Shown here: positions 18,258 through 31,084 of the stretch, piece by piece
Position numbering within the stretch: the stretch's first letter is position 1
Layout: each line of letters begins with the position of its first letter
From: Acidocella sp.
GTDB lineage: Bacteria; Pseudomonadota; Alphaproteobacteria; Acetobacterales; Acetobacteraceae
Length of the DNA stretch: 64,000 nucleotides
Reading direction: 5' to 3'
NCBI GenBank assembly: GCA_027308685.1
Contig: DAIDEE010000039.1
Span: 35,126 to 99,125 of the forward strand
Position numbers and translations under genes: made by a program
Notes under the pieces: generated by a model
Databases searched by the model: none
What the model saw: only the letters and a program-made list of their open reading frames with translations
Told to the model about the DNA's origin: nothing

Positions 18258-18299
18258 GGTGTCCTCTTGGTGGTTTACGGTTGATCCCTAAGGTTTTAT

Positions 18300-20084
18300 T
18301 CAAGCGGCAAGTTTCACGTCACAGGCTAGAAACGCGGCAGCAAGTTCGGCTTCGTGGATAGTCTTACCGATGGCAACAACGCGCGCTCGCTCATCGCTGC
18401 TGGCGGCAAACGCGGTCATGCTGGCGCGGCCGCCGGCCACATCGAAATGTAGCCAGCCGTTGCCGGATTTTGCTAAGCCTTTAACGCGGGCGATGGCACC
18501 AAATTTACCGCCAACAATTCCATCGAGCACGGCTTGCAGAGCTTCCGCACTGCAGTGGGCCTGAAGTTCGGTGTTCCAGGATGTGAAGCCCAGTTCAGAT
18601 GCTGCGTGGTTATGGTGATGCTCGTGGTGTTCATGTGTATGGTGATTGCGGTGCGCATCATCATGGCTGCAATGTTCATCGCACTCATGGTCTGCGTAAT
18701 CATGTGCTGCGTTGTCACGGACCAGTGCCATGCGGGGCTGCGGTAATGGTTCAGGGTCAATGTGGCCGTAGCGTGCGGTAACAATGGTGACTGCCGGGTT
18801 CAAGCGTCGCAACGTTTCAGCCACGGCCAACCGCTCAGCGGTTGAGACAACATCGGCCTTATTGATGACCAGCGTTGAAGCCAGCTTGGCTTGCGCCGCG
18901 AAATGCGCCGGTAGTTTGGCATAGTCAGCCAGGAATGCCCCAGCATCGATGATGGTAATGATTTTTAATTTACGTACAAAAGGCAGCAAGGCGGGGCGTT
19001 GCATCACGCCGATCAGCGAGGCGATATCGGCCACACCGGAAGGTTCGATGAGCACGCGATCTGGAGCAAAGCGGGTAACGGTATCTTCCAACTGACGGGA
19101 TAGATCATCGCGCAGCGAGCAGCATATGCAGCCATTAGGCAATTCCACTACACTGGCACCTTGGTTGTTCAGCAGCGAGCCATCGACACCGACCGTAGCG
19201 AAGTCATTGACAAGAACGACGGTTTTGCCAGGTAGAGTGCCTAGAGCGTCGAGCCGCCGTGTCATGAAGGTGGTTTTACCAGCGCCTAGAAAACCCGCGA
19301 CAATTTCAACATCAAATGCTTTCGAGGGTTTACGTGACGCCAGGCCCCATTTCCAAAGTTTTCCCGCAGGTAGGGGTATCACCAGAAACCAGTGTTCCAG
19401 AATCGCTAGTGCCATCATGGTGCCAAGGAACGTATCACCTGAGCGTGCGAACGCACTGGTGGCGCCGGCGGCGCGTTCAAACAGCATGGTCGCAATTACC
19501 ATCGAGACCGTGATCGAGACGGGGAAAAACAAATTCATCGGTTTGGATTTGAGGAAGCTCTTCAGGAAGGTAAGATGTTCCGGCAGAAATTCCTCATTGA
19601 GGTTGCGCACGCCAAAAAACACATTAAGCTTGGCGCTCTGATGCATCCACCAAAGTACCATGAAGGTCCACATGCCGATTTGGTTCGGCTCATGGCGGGT
19701 AAGGATAAAAATAGCACAGGCTGAGATGATGATAGCAAATTCATGATACAGGCTGGTTTCAATGGCATGGCCAAAATGTTTCCAACCGCTGCAGCCTTCC
19801 GGGCAAGGTTCATTACGTGTGCCCGTTACATAGCCCATGTAGAAGCTGATCTCCTGCCAGCCCCAGGCGAAAAGGCCGAAAAAGAATGCTGCATAGGCGC
19901 TTAGCAGGCTGGTCTGGGTGGCAGTGACTTTCAAGCCATATAGGCATGACAAGGAAACGACGGTGGCGCCGATCATGCTGTATTTGAAAGTTTTACGTGG
20001 TAGATTATCGAGGAATATAATGGCGCCGGTGCTGAACCACCACACAAACAAGGCGAATATGGCAGGGTAAACATAGGCTTGCAT
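18300..20084 (-). CDS. puhE: Fusion of photosynthetic complex assembly protein PuhE with a COG0523 (CobW/ZNG1-type) G3E GTPase
   Basis: One uninterrupted 594-residue frame joins two families. Residues 1 to about 250 are PuhE, a multi-pass membrane protein with MQAYVYPAIFALFVWW, the GWQEISFYMGYVTG segment and LNVFFGVRNLN; it sits between acsF and hemA exactly where puhE is expected. Residues about 256-594 are a G3E GTPase: P-loop GFLGAGKTT (264-272), the metal-binding CICC (319-322), EPSG (347-350), NKAD (408-411), a His-rich loop at 461-493 with Cys at 468 and 472, and a CobW C-terminal domain after TSW. CxCC proteins of COG0523 are metallochaperones, the best studied delivering zinc. Normal PuhE ends near residue 250. 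No stop or frameshift separates the halves. I infer coupling of metal delivery to photosystem assembly. Confidence 0.9.
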   Translation of the reverse strand: MQAYVYPAIFALFVWWFSTGAIIFLDNLPRKTFKYSMIGATVVSLSCLYGLKVTATQTSLLSAYAAFFFGLFAWGWQEISFYMGYVTGTRNEPCPEGCSGWKHFGHAIETSLYHEFAIIISACAIFILTRHEPNQIGMWTFMVLWWMHQSAKLNVFFGVRNLNEEFLPEHLTFLKSFLKSKPMNLFFPVSITVSMVIATMLFERAAGATSAFARSGDTFLGTMMALAILEHWFLVIPLPAGKLWKWGLASRKPSKAFDVEIVAGFLGAGKTTFMTRRLDALGTLPGKTVVLVNDFATVGVDGSLLNNQGASVVELPNGCICCSLRDDLSRQLEDTVTRFAPDRVLIEPSGVADIASLIGVMQRPALLPFVRKLKIITIIDAGAFLADYAKLPAHFAAQAKLASTLVINKADVVSTAERLAVAETLRRLNPAVTIVTARYGHIDPEPLPQPRMALVRDNAAHDYADHECDEHCSHDDAHRNHHTHEHHEHHHNHAASELGFTSWNTELQAHCSAEALQAVLDGIVGGKFGAIARVKGLAKSGNGWLHFDVAGGRASMTAFAASSDERARVVAIGKTIHEAELAAAFLACDVKLAA

Positions 20085-20097
20085 GGTGTTGCTATCC

Positions 20098-21153
20098 TTA
20101 CCAGCTTGGGGCTAAGCGCACGTCTTGCGGTAGCGCATGACGCTTGGGTGCCAGTAGGTATAACCGGATAAAGGCAGTAGCCGCTTTGGCTTGTCGGCCC
20201 AGCTTGACCAGTTTTGCCGCCATGCCGGTTTTATCCTTATCAGCCGCCATCTTCACACTAATTTCCCGCAACGTTTCCAGCCCTGCATGGAAGGCGGGGT
20301 TATCGAGATCAAGGCTGACTGGGAAGGTTTGTTTGGCGATTTCGGAGGTGATGCGGAACACCTGGAAATCATACTCGGTAGGGTCTAGTCCGAGAGCCGC
20401 GTGGAACACGGGCCGTGCGTGATCGCGCACATACATGGTGGCAAAAACTGCCAGCAGGAAAAACCGGATCCACAGCTTGTTAACGCCGGTCAACATCCAC
20501 GGATTAGCCCGCATCAATAAGGCAAACGCTTCACCGTGGCGAAACTCATCGTTGCACCATTCGCGGAACCATTTGAAGATGGGGTGAATGCGCAGTTCCG
20601 GGTGGCGCTCCAACTGGCGGTAGATGCTGATGTAACGCGCATAGCCAATTTTTTCTGAGAGATAAGTTGCATAGAAAATAAACTTCGGTTGGAAATACTG
20701 GTATTTTTTTGCCTTGGTCAAAAATCCAAGGTCAACCTTCATATTAAAATCTTTAAGGGTATCATTGATGAAACCGGCATGGCGGGCTTCATCGCGACTC
20801 ATATATGCGAATAGAGCCTTCAGGTCGGGGTTTTTTACCCGCTTACGAATTTCAGCGTATAGCACACAACCTGAAAACTCAGCGGTGACGGAACTGACCA
20901 GAAAATCTAATAATTCCGCGCGCAAATCAGGCGGCAGTAAGGTGAGGTCCACATCGAATTCTTCATTACGGATAAAATGGCCCTTGTTTGGGTCGGCCTT
21001 AAATTCCGCTAACAGGGCGTCCCACTTTTCACGCACTGAGGAAACATCGATTGCCTCGAGCGCTTCAAAGTTGGTCGTGTAAAAGCGGGGGCTTAGTACC
21101 GTACTGGTTTGGGCGAGCTTGGTTTGTTCATTCGGGGCGACAATCTCATTCAT
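20098..21153 (-). CDS. acsF: Aerobic Mg-protoporphyrin IX monomethyl ester cyclase
   Basis: AcsF is the diiron oxygenase subunit that forms ring E of the chlorophyll macrocycle using O2. The 351-residue protein begins with the family-typical [14 protein letters not shown] and carries ferritin-like ligand motifs such as [11 protein letters not shown] and [11 protein letters not shown], with a second [10 protein letters not shown]. No anaerobic BchE is present in the window, so pigment synthesis probably depends on oxygen. It lies 13 bases upstream of the puhE fusion and 4 bases downstream of the 104-residue gene. Confidence 0.96.
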   Translation of the reverse strand: MNEIVAPNEQTKLAQTSTVLSPRFYTTNFEALEAIDVSSVREKWDALLAEFKADPNKGHFIRNEEFDVDLTLLPPDLRAELLDFLVSSVTAEFSGCVLYAEIRKRVKNPDLKALFAYMSRDEARHAGFINDTLKDFNMKVDLGFLTKAKKYQYFQPKFIFYATYLSEKIGYARYISIYRQLERHPELRIHPIFKWFREWCNDEFRHGEAFALLMRANPWMLTGVNKLWIRFFLLAVFATMYVRDHARPVFHAALGLDPTEYDFQVFRITSEIAKQTFPVSLDLDNPAFHAGLETLREISVKMAADKDKTGMAAKLVKLGRQAKAATAFIRLYLLAPKRHALPQDVRLAPSW

Positions 21154-21157
21154 GGCT

Positions 21158-21472
21158 TCAGACTTTCAAGCTTGAGAAACATGCGGCCTCGGCAACCGGG
21201 TTGAAGCCAACCTCGTAAAGTTCGCCGATATCAAAAATCGAGGTGAATTCAGTCCATAACCGTTGCAGGGCGCTGGCACGGTAAAGGGTGGCACGGCGCT
21301 CGCCAGTATAGCATTCACCGAAGCCGATATTGGTGGGCGCATCATGCACGATGATGGTGTCGCCGGGTCCGATTTCGATATTCTCAGGGATCGCGTGGGC
21401 GTGCAGGCTATAGGGTGTTTGTTCAATATCGATCGAACACAACACGTCAATGATCTGATATTGGTTGCTCAT
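21158..21472 (-). CDS. Uncharacterised 104-residue protein between puhC and acsF
   Basis: The protein is soluble-looking with no signal or membrane segment. It starts [20 protein letters not shown] and ends AACFSSLKV, with a region [20 protein letters not shown]. Its ATG overlaps the puhC stop by four bases and its stop is 4 bases before acsF, so it is embedded in the assembly operon. Hypothetical proteins of about this size occur at the same place in other photosynthesis clusters, but I cannot name a function. Confidence 0.75.
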   Translation of the reverse strand: MSNQYQIIDVLCSIDIEQTPYSLHAHAIPENIEIGPGDTIIVHDAPTNIGFGECYTGERRATLYRASALQRLWTEFTSIFDIGELYEVGFNPVAEAACFSSLKV

Positions 21473-21924
21473 TTTAGGGCCTCGCTGGCGAAAAATATAT
21501 TAGCAAACTCGGCTTCGTTGGTGGGGCCGAACGCAACAAGGTCGAGGGTTTGGCCGGTGGCCAGATCGGTGAGCTCGAAAGTGCCGTTATGCAGCTGGGT
21601 TAACCGAAATGGTTGGGTCTGGCCGAAGCCTTCGCGCGACCGTTCAGTGGCGAGCACGCGCATGGTCGAGCGAATGAATCCGCCGGCGCGGGCTGGCACT
21701 GTTGCAACAGTGATACCTGACGCCGCATTTCGAATTGCAACGCTACCGTCGGGCATATCGCTGAAGGTAACATCCGTTGTAGCGATGATCAACGAGGGGG
21801 TGACATTCGAAGTTGCAAAGCCCGTGAAGCGTGCAGCAGCGGATGCGACCAACACCAATAATAGCACCGTTGCGACGGCTGCTAGTTGCAGGCGTGGAAA
21901 CGGAGATATTGTTGTAGCGCTCAT
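21469..21924 (-). CDS. puhC: Photosynthetic complex assembly protein PuhC
   Basis: The 151-residue protein has one N-terminal membrane helix (about residues 12-32, LQLAAVATVLLLVLVASAAA) and a periplasmic domain with FSDMPDGSVAIRNAASG and GFIRSTMRVLATERSREG, the latter being the conserved PuhC core. PuhC is required for full LH1-reaction-centre assembly in Rhodobacter. Four-base overlaps join it to puhB upstream and to the 104-residue gene downstream. Confidence 0.9.
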   Translation of the reverse strand: MSATTISPFPRLQLAAVATVLLLVLVASAAARFTGFATSNVTPSLIIATTDVTFSDMPDGSVAIRNAASGITVATVPARAGGFIRSTMRVLATERSREGFGQTQPFRLTQLHNGTFELTDLATGQTLDLVAFGPTNEAEFANIFFASEALK

Positions 21925-22574
21925 GCGACTTGGGCTCGCATACCGGTGAGGTCAACGGCCGTTGGCTGCGCAATGATGGTTGCGCGTTCAATGCTGGCAA
22001 CGCTATTGCCCAAGCCATTGACCAGAATTTCAGCCGCCTGGGTTGGTTGATCAACGCAGCGCAATACCGGCTCAACTTTACCACCGGCCCCTGCGTGGAC
22101 ATGCGGCCAAAGCAGTAAGTATGAGAGCCGGGTTGCGGGTGGCAGTTTCAGCGCGATGTCACCGGTACCTTCCGTATGGGCACGTAAATCGGCAGCATCG
22201 ATGCGCGAGAACGGCAAATTAACAGATTTAGGAAGCGCAATTCCGTAGGTAATAACAACCCGCTGGTTTGTGATGGTATAAGTGGTGGAGCGTGCCATCA
22301 ACCAGGAGAGCATACAAAAAATCCCGATCACAATGGCACCCAAGGCGATGCTCGATAGCCCCGAGGCCAGAGCATAGCCGAGTGTGTGGCCTGCCATCAA
22401 TGAACCACCAACCCGCCAAATGATCAGCACCGCGAAATAGATGCCGATGACGTTGGTGCGAAATGCGCGGCGTGCCAGGGAACGCCAATCAGGTGCCCCC
22501 TGCCAAAGGATGCTTTCGCCTTCTGGTAATTTTTCAGGCAATCCGCTATTCAGTTTCCGTTTGAAGCGGCTCAT
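21921..22574 (-). CDS. puhB: Photosynthetic complex assembly protein PuhB
   Basis: The 217-residue protein contains the PH-like core seen in PuhB: LPEGESILWQGAPDWRSLARRAF, then membrane segments (about residues 40-60 and 70-95), and TYTITNQRVVITYGIALPKSVNLPFSRID. PuhB helps reaction-centre assembly, probably through the H subunit. It is coupled by ATGA-type overlaps to puhA and puhC. Confidence 0.93.
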   Translation of the reverse strand: MSRFKRKLNSGLPEKLPEGESILWQGAPDWRSLARRAFRTNVIGIYFAVLIIWRVGGSLMAGHTLGYALASGLSSIALGAIVIGIFCMLSWLMARSTTYTITNQRVVITYGIALPKSVNLPFSRIDAADLRAHTEGTGDIALKLPPATRLSYLLLWPHVHAGAGGKVEPVLRCVDQPTQAAEILVNGLGNSVASIERATIIAQPTAVDLTGMRAQVA

Positions 22575-23347
22575 AACAGCGGCTCCATCCGGCTTGGCAT
22601 GGCGTACAAATGACCGCTGGCGAAATATGCGGAGATACGATCTTCCTCGCGGGCGGTGATGCTCCCGGGGCTGGCGGGTACCGGCGCTGTGGTAAATTGG
22701 GCGGCAGTGATGCTCGCTACTTTAACAATGCCGCCACGTGCGCCGGCACAAACCCGGGCCAGTTCCATCGGCACCAGCACGTGGCTGGCGGTCTCCTCGG
22801 GTAATACGACTTCAAGCCAGCGGGCTTGGCAGCAGGCACGGTCCACCCAGATATCATTGACAACACCAGCAACTTTGCCGTCGGCGGCAATTACGTTGAA
22901 GCCACGTGGGTCCGGGTCTTCGCTGGCGACCGAATAACCTTCGGCCAGGCGCATGGGCACGGTGCGCAGATGGCCCTCAAAGGTGAGTTCCGGAACATCG
23001 GCCCGTTGGGTGTAACTGGCGGGTCCAACGGCATCGAGCATCGGGTTACCCAAAGGTTCCCAGGTTGCGCCTTCATAGTTCGAGGTTTGACGCATATTCA
23101 CCACTTCCAGCGGCTCCGCCCATGGAAACGACCTTGTGGTGCCATCGTGCAGAATGAAGGTCTTTGGTTTTGGTAACGGCAAAATTCCGTCTGAGCGTTC
23201 ACCTGGCTTGCTGGTGATCAGCGGGAAGCCTTCGCGTTTGCTCTCCAGGGTTAGGTACAGCACCAACCCTGCAAAGAAAATCCAGAAGGCATATAGGGCA
23301 AGTTGTGAAACATCGATGTAAGGCGTGATAGCATTTGCGGTATGCAT
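22571..23347 (-). CDS. puhA: Photosynthetic reaction centre subunit H
   Basis: The 258-residue H subunit has a single N-terminal helix (VSQLALYAFWIFFAGLVLYL), the LESKREGFPL junction, and a cytoplasmic beta-rich domain including RGFNVIAADGKVAGVVNDIWVDRA. H caps the cytoplasmic side of the L-M core and channels protons to QB. The length and order (lhaA-puhA-puhB-puhC) are typical. Confidence 0.96.
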   Translation of the reverse strand: MHTANAITPYIDVSQLALYAFWIFFAGLVLYLTLESKREGFPLITSKPGERSDGILPLPKPKTFILHDGTTRSFPWAEPLEVVNMRQTSNYEGATWEPLGNPMLDAVGPASYTQRADVPELTFEGHLRTVPMRLAEGYSVASEDPDPRGFNVIAADGKVAGVVNDIWVDRACCQARWLEVVLPEETASHVLVPMELARVCAGARGGIVKVASITAAQFTTAPVPASPGSITAREEDRISAYFASGHLYAMPSRMEPLL

Positions 23348-23360
23348 GACGGTCCTCGTT

Positions 23361-24764
23361 TCATATTTTCAAAGCTGAGTTCAAATGATTAATTGTTGCG
23401 TGGGTCCGGCGCCGAACCAATGGCCCAAGGGCAATGAGAGTAACAAACAGTAAGCCAATCTCCAGCAGATACACAGCGTCGTATCCGGATGCTGAATTAC
23501 CGCCGACCAGGTCGCGCAAAAATCCACCTAGTGCAATCGCCAACCCTGCGGCCACAGCCTGTACGGAACCCCAGGTGCCAAGGGCTAGGCCACTCATGCC
23601 ATCAACGGCCCTGCCCATCGCATCCGACAAAGTGCCGACCAGGAATAAGCCGCCGGCGGTTCCGATGGCATACACACCGATGGCGAATAATGCAGGGGCC
23701 GCCATGGGTGCTGAAAATAATACGGCCGCGAATGCCCCAAGACCTACCAGCAGGCCAAGGGCGGCGATACGATAAGGGTCAGCGCCAGCGCTAAGGCGAT
23801 ATTTGGCGAACGCCAAACCAGAGAGGCCACCACCGGCCAGTGCCGCTGTGAGTGACGTGGTCTGGCCAACCGTTAGGTGCAAAATTTGCCCTCCATACGG
23901 CTCAAGCAAAATATCCTGCATCGAAAGTCCCATAGTACCAAGGCCAATGGTCACCAAACGCCGGAATGATTTTGGTTGCGCCAAAAATATTTTGAGAGCC
24001 TGACGTAACTCAGGCTGCGGGGCTTGCGGGGCCAAGGTGGAAGCCCGGCGCGGTTCTTGTTTCCATAGCGCAAAGCCATTCAGCAGCATGGTCAGCACGG
24101 CGGAGCCTTGCACCACCTGGATCAAACGTAATTCGCTGAAATGATGCAATAACGCCCCGTAGCCCAGGGCACCAGCCATAATGCCAGCCAGCAGCATCAC
24201 GCACAGCATCCCCACTACCCGCGGGCGGGCGGCCTCAGGTGCCATGTCAGTGGCTAGCGCCAGACCGGCCGTCTGGGTGGTGTGCATACCCGCTCCCACC
24301 AATAAAAATGCCAACGCTGCTGCCATTGGGCCAACGAAATGTGGTGCATGGCTATCTCCTGAGAGCACGATGAGCGCAAATGGCATGATCGCGAGTCCGC
24401 CAAACTGCATCATGGTGCCAAACCATATATATGGCAGGCGCTTCCAGCCAAATGAAGATTGATGTTGGTCGGACTTATAACCGATGAAAGCCCGTGCGGG
24501 CGCTAGCACCAGCGGCAATGAGATCATTAAGGAGACCAGCCAGGCTGCCAGGTGAAGTTCCACAATCATCACGCGGTTAAGCGTGCCAATAATGAGTGCG
24601 GCCGATAGTCCGACAGTAAGTTGAAAAAGTGCTAGCCGCAACAGCCGCGATAATGGCAGTTCAGGTGTGGCTACATCGGCAAACGGTAGCATACCGCTGT
24701 TCAGTTTACGCCAAAATTTATTAACGCGCCCTGCCGGACTAAGAATTTTTTTAGGTGTCAGCAT
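23361..24764 (-). CDS. lhaA: Light-harvesting 1 assembly transporter-like protein LhaA
   Basis: The 467-residue twelve-helix MFS-type protein of the PucC/LhaA family begins near LPLSRLLRLALFQLTVGL and has GTLNRVMIVELHLAAWLVSLMISLP and the FIGYKSDQH loop. LhaA promotes LH1 assembly and may channel bacteriochlorophyll. It overlaps bchM by 7 bases and precedes puhA, the usual bchM-lhaA-puhA order. Confidence 0.94.
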   Translation of the reverse strand: MLTPKKILSPAGRVNKFWRKLNSGMLPFADVATPELPLSRLLRLALFQLTVGLSAALIIGTLNRVMIVELHLAAWLVSLMISLPLVLAPARAFIGYKSDQHQSSFGWKRLPYIWFGTMMQFGGLAIMPFALIVLSGDSHAPHFVGPMAAALAFLLVGAGMHTTQTAGLALATDMAPEAARPRVVGMLCVMLLAGIMAGALGYGALLHHFSELRLIQVVQGSAVLTMLLNGFALWKQEPRRASTLAPQAPQPELRQALKIFLAQPKSFRRLVTIGLGTMGLSMQDILLEPYGGQILHLTVGQTTSLTAALAGGGLSGLAFAKYRLSAGADPYRIAALGLLVGLGAFAAVLFSAPMAAPALFAIGVYAIGTAGGLFLVGTLSDAMGRAVDGMSGLALGTWGSVQAVAAGLAIALGGFLRDLVGGNSASGYDAVYLLEIGLLFVTLIALGPLVRRRTHATINHLNSALKI

Positions 24765-25458
24765 GAGGTGACCTCCATCGCCTGGCTGACATAGAAGCCG
24801 GATGTGATGCGCGTTGTCCGGCCAATATTGAAACGGGCAAATGCCGGACGCAATGCAATCTCGCGCCGCAATCTGGCTTCACTTTGCGGAATAATCGCCG
24901 GCGAGCGGTCGCCACGCGGCATGATTTTACCAACGCTCAACATCGTACCTAGCAACGCGGTGCGGGGTGCGAAGGTAAACAACATAGCGCTGCCTACCCG
25001 AGGCGCAAGCTGGCCTATGGCGTTAATGGCATCGTCCTCGTTGTAATGGATGATCGAATCCATCATTATCGCGTAGTCGAAGTGGCCAAAGGATTTATCC
25101 AGCATATCGCCAGCGTGAAATGTTATTTTGGTGGCGTGGGATGAGGCTGTAGCCCTCTGGACCGCGATGCTGATGAGCTGCGGCGAGAGGTCGATCGCCA
25201 CGACATCGGCACCCCTTGCCGCCGCCTGCAATGCCAGCGCACCAGTGCCGCATCCGGCATCGAGCAACCGCAAGCCCGACATATCAGCGGGCAACCACGA
25301 TAGCAGCGTGTTGCGCATATTCTCGCGTCCGGCCCGTACAGTAGCACGAATTTTCCCAACCGGGGCAGTGGAGGTGAGGGTGGCCCAGGCTGCCATGGCG
25401 GTGCGGTCGAAATAGGTTTCGATCTCATCCCTGCGCTGCTGGTAGCTGGTACTGCTCA

Positions 25459-25459
<1 letters not shown>
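24758..25459 (-). CDS. bchM: Mg-protoporphyrin IX methyltransferase
   Basis: BchM methylates the C13 propionate of Mg-protoporphyrin using S-adenosylmethionine. The 233-residue protein has a SAM-binding motif LLDAGCGTGALALQAAARGADVVAIDLS, the YFDRTAMAAWATLT N-terminal segment and the C-terminal TRITSGFYVSQAMEV. Its start shares one base with the bchL stop and its end overlaps lhaA. Confidence 0.95.
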
Positions 25460-27941
<2,482 letters not shown>

Positions 27942-27945
27942 CGCA

Positions 27946-29825
<1,880 letters not shown>

Positions 29826-29960
29826 TGCTTGACTCGCCCTTCCCAAAAAGGCTCCAATAATAGCGCGATAAGCGGGATTGCTCGGCCTCACAGAGCAAAA
29901 CCCGAGAGAGGGAACAATCTAAGTGCAGATTTTGCCGATAACTCAGCCGCATCTTGAAAT

Positions 29961-29991
29961 TTCCCCCATCGACGTATCTCGACTGGGGGAA
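29961..29991 (-). other. Hairpin in the presumed bchF leader
   Basis: TTCCCCC plus TCGA pair with TCGA plus GGGGGAA around a 6-base loop, with a small bulge. It sits between the PpsR-type operators and the bchF start, so it would be in the 5' leader of the bchF transcript. No T-run follows on the minus strand, so it looks like an mRNA-stability or leader structure rather than a terminator. Confidence 0.4.
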
Positions 29992-30014
29992 GGCTAACTT
30001 GAGCGGCTTGGTTG

Positions 30015-30048
30015 TGTCAAGTTTTTCTTACGTAAATAAAAGTTGACA
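30015..30048. promoter_or_regulatory. Paired PpsR/CrtJ-type operators between bchF and aerR
   Basis: The plus-strand TGT-N12-ACG at 30015-30032 and the minus-strand TGT-N12-ACG at 30031-30048 overlap at a central TACGTA. Outer half-sites are TGTCAA and TTGACA. The layout is the same as at 13502-13535, down to the 34-base length. It lies between divergent bchF and aerR, so the repressor genes and the bch/puh operon may share control, including autoregulation. Confidence 0.72.
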
Positions 30049-30094
30049 TAATGGCTTGGTCTGGGACAGCATGAGCCACAAATAGGAGACGAGA

Positions 30095-31033
30095 ATGGAT
30101 CCAACCTTTCGGTCTTTTGCGAGCGAGGAGAGTACCGATAATATTCCGTTGTGTCCCGACAATCTTCCAATGGGGGGGCGGGTAAGGGGGCATGAGGAGA
30201 TCATCCAGAGGGCCGCACGCCCTTGGGTGGAGTTGCTGAGGCGGACGATTGAAACAGAGATTTTGCCGCGTTTGCTCACAGCCCAGCGTGAGGCGGCATT
30301 GTCGAATCGCGCGGCGCAACAAACTGGCCATGTAAGCGCTGAGGATGTGGCGGCCTTTGTTGATTTGATTGTGGCCGATGACATGGAGCAAGTTCGTGCC
30401 GTCGCAGACCGGGTGATCGTGATCGGCGGCGGCAGGGATGCCTTGCTGACTGATTTGCTCACCCCGGCGGCGCAGCGTCTGGGTGAGATGTGGGAGCGTG
30501 ACATATGTGATTTTACCACAGTGACGCTGGGAGTTTTTAGACTCGACCAGATCATGAAGGAGACCGCTTCCGTCGGGGTTGCAGACGTTGTGGCGGTCGG
30601 CTTCGACCATCGTATATTGCTGGTACCATCACCTGGTGAGCAGCATACATTTGGCTTGAATGTCGTCGCGGACACCTTCCGCGAAGGTGGTTGGTCGGTA
30701 TGTTCGGGGACGGCATTGCCACGGACAAAAATTTTGAATTTGGTGCATGATGAATGGTTTGATGTCATCGGTATTTCGGTCTCGGCTGATCGTGCCTTGA
30801 AAGGCTTGCCAGCCTGTATCCGCACCGTCCGTAAAGCCTCCTGCAACCCGGATTTGTTTGTGTTGATCGGGGGGCGTGCAATTATGAATCATACGGAACG
30901 AACGAGGTTCCTGGGGGCTGATGCCACTGCCCCTGATGCTCACCAGGCTCTCAGGGAAGCGAATATTTTTGTAGGGTCTAAGGTGACGGAACGTTTACAC
31001 CAGTCTAAGACCAAGTTGGTTGACATTGGCTGA
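30095..31033 (+). CDS. aerR: B12-binding antirepressor of the PpaA/AerR family
   Basis: The 312-residue protein has a C-terminal cobalamin-binding domain with PSPGEQHTFGLNVVADTF, containing the family His, and GLPACIRTVRK. The N-terminal part has the helical segment DLLTPAAQRLGEMWERDICDFTTVTLG typical of B12-dependent photoreceptor proteins. AerR/PpaA proteins modulate PpsR/CrtJ in a light- and cobalamin-dependent way. The gene is directly upstream of ppsR, which strongly supports the role. GGAG precedes the ATG. Confidence 0.9.
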   Translation: MDPTFRSFASEESTDNIPLCPDNLPMGGRVRGHEEIIQRAARPWVELLRRTIETEILPRLLTAQREAALSNRAAQQTGHVSAEDVAAFVDLIVADDMEQVRAVADRVIVIGGGRDALLTDLLTPAAQRLGEMWERDICDFTTVTLGVFRLDQIMKETASVGVADVVAVGFDHRILLVPSPGEQHTFGLNVVADTFREGGWSVCSGTALPRTKILNLVHDEWFDVIGISVSADRALKGLPACIRTVRKASCNPDLFVLIGGRAIMNHTERTRFLGADATAPDAHQALREANIFVGSKVTERLHQSKTKLVDIG

Positions 31034-31084
31034 CATCTCTAGCGGTTAGGGACCGGCCTGTCATGGTTGAAAGAGCGGGTTATC

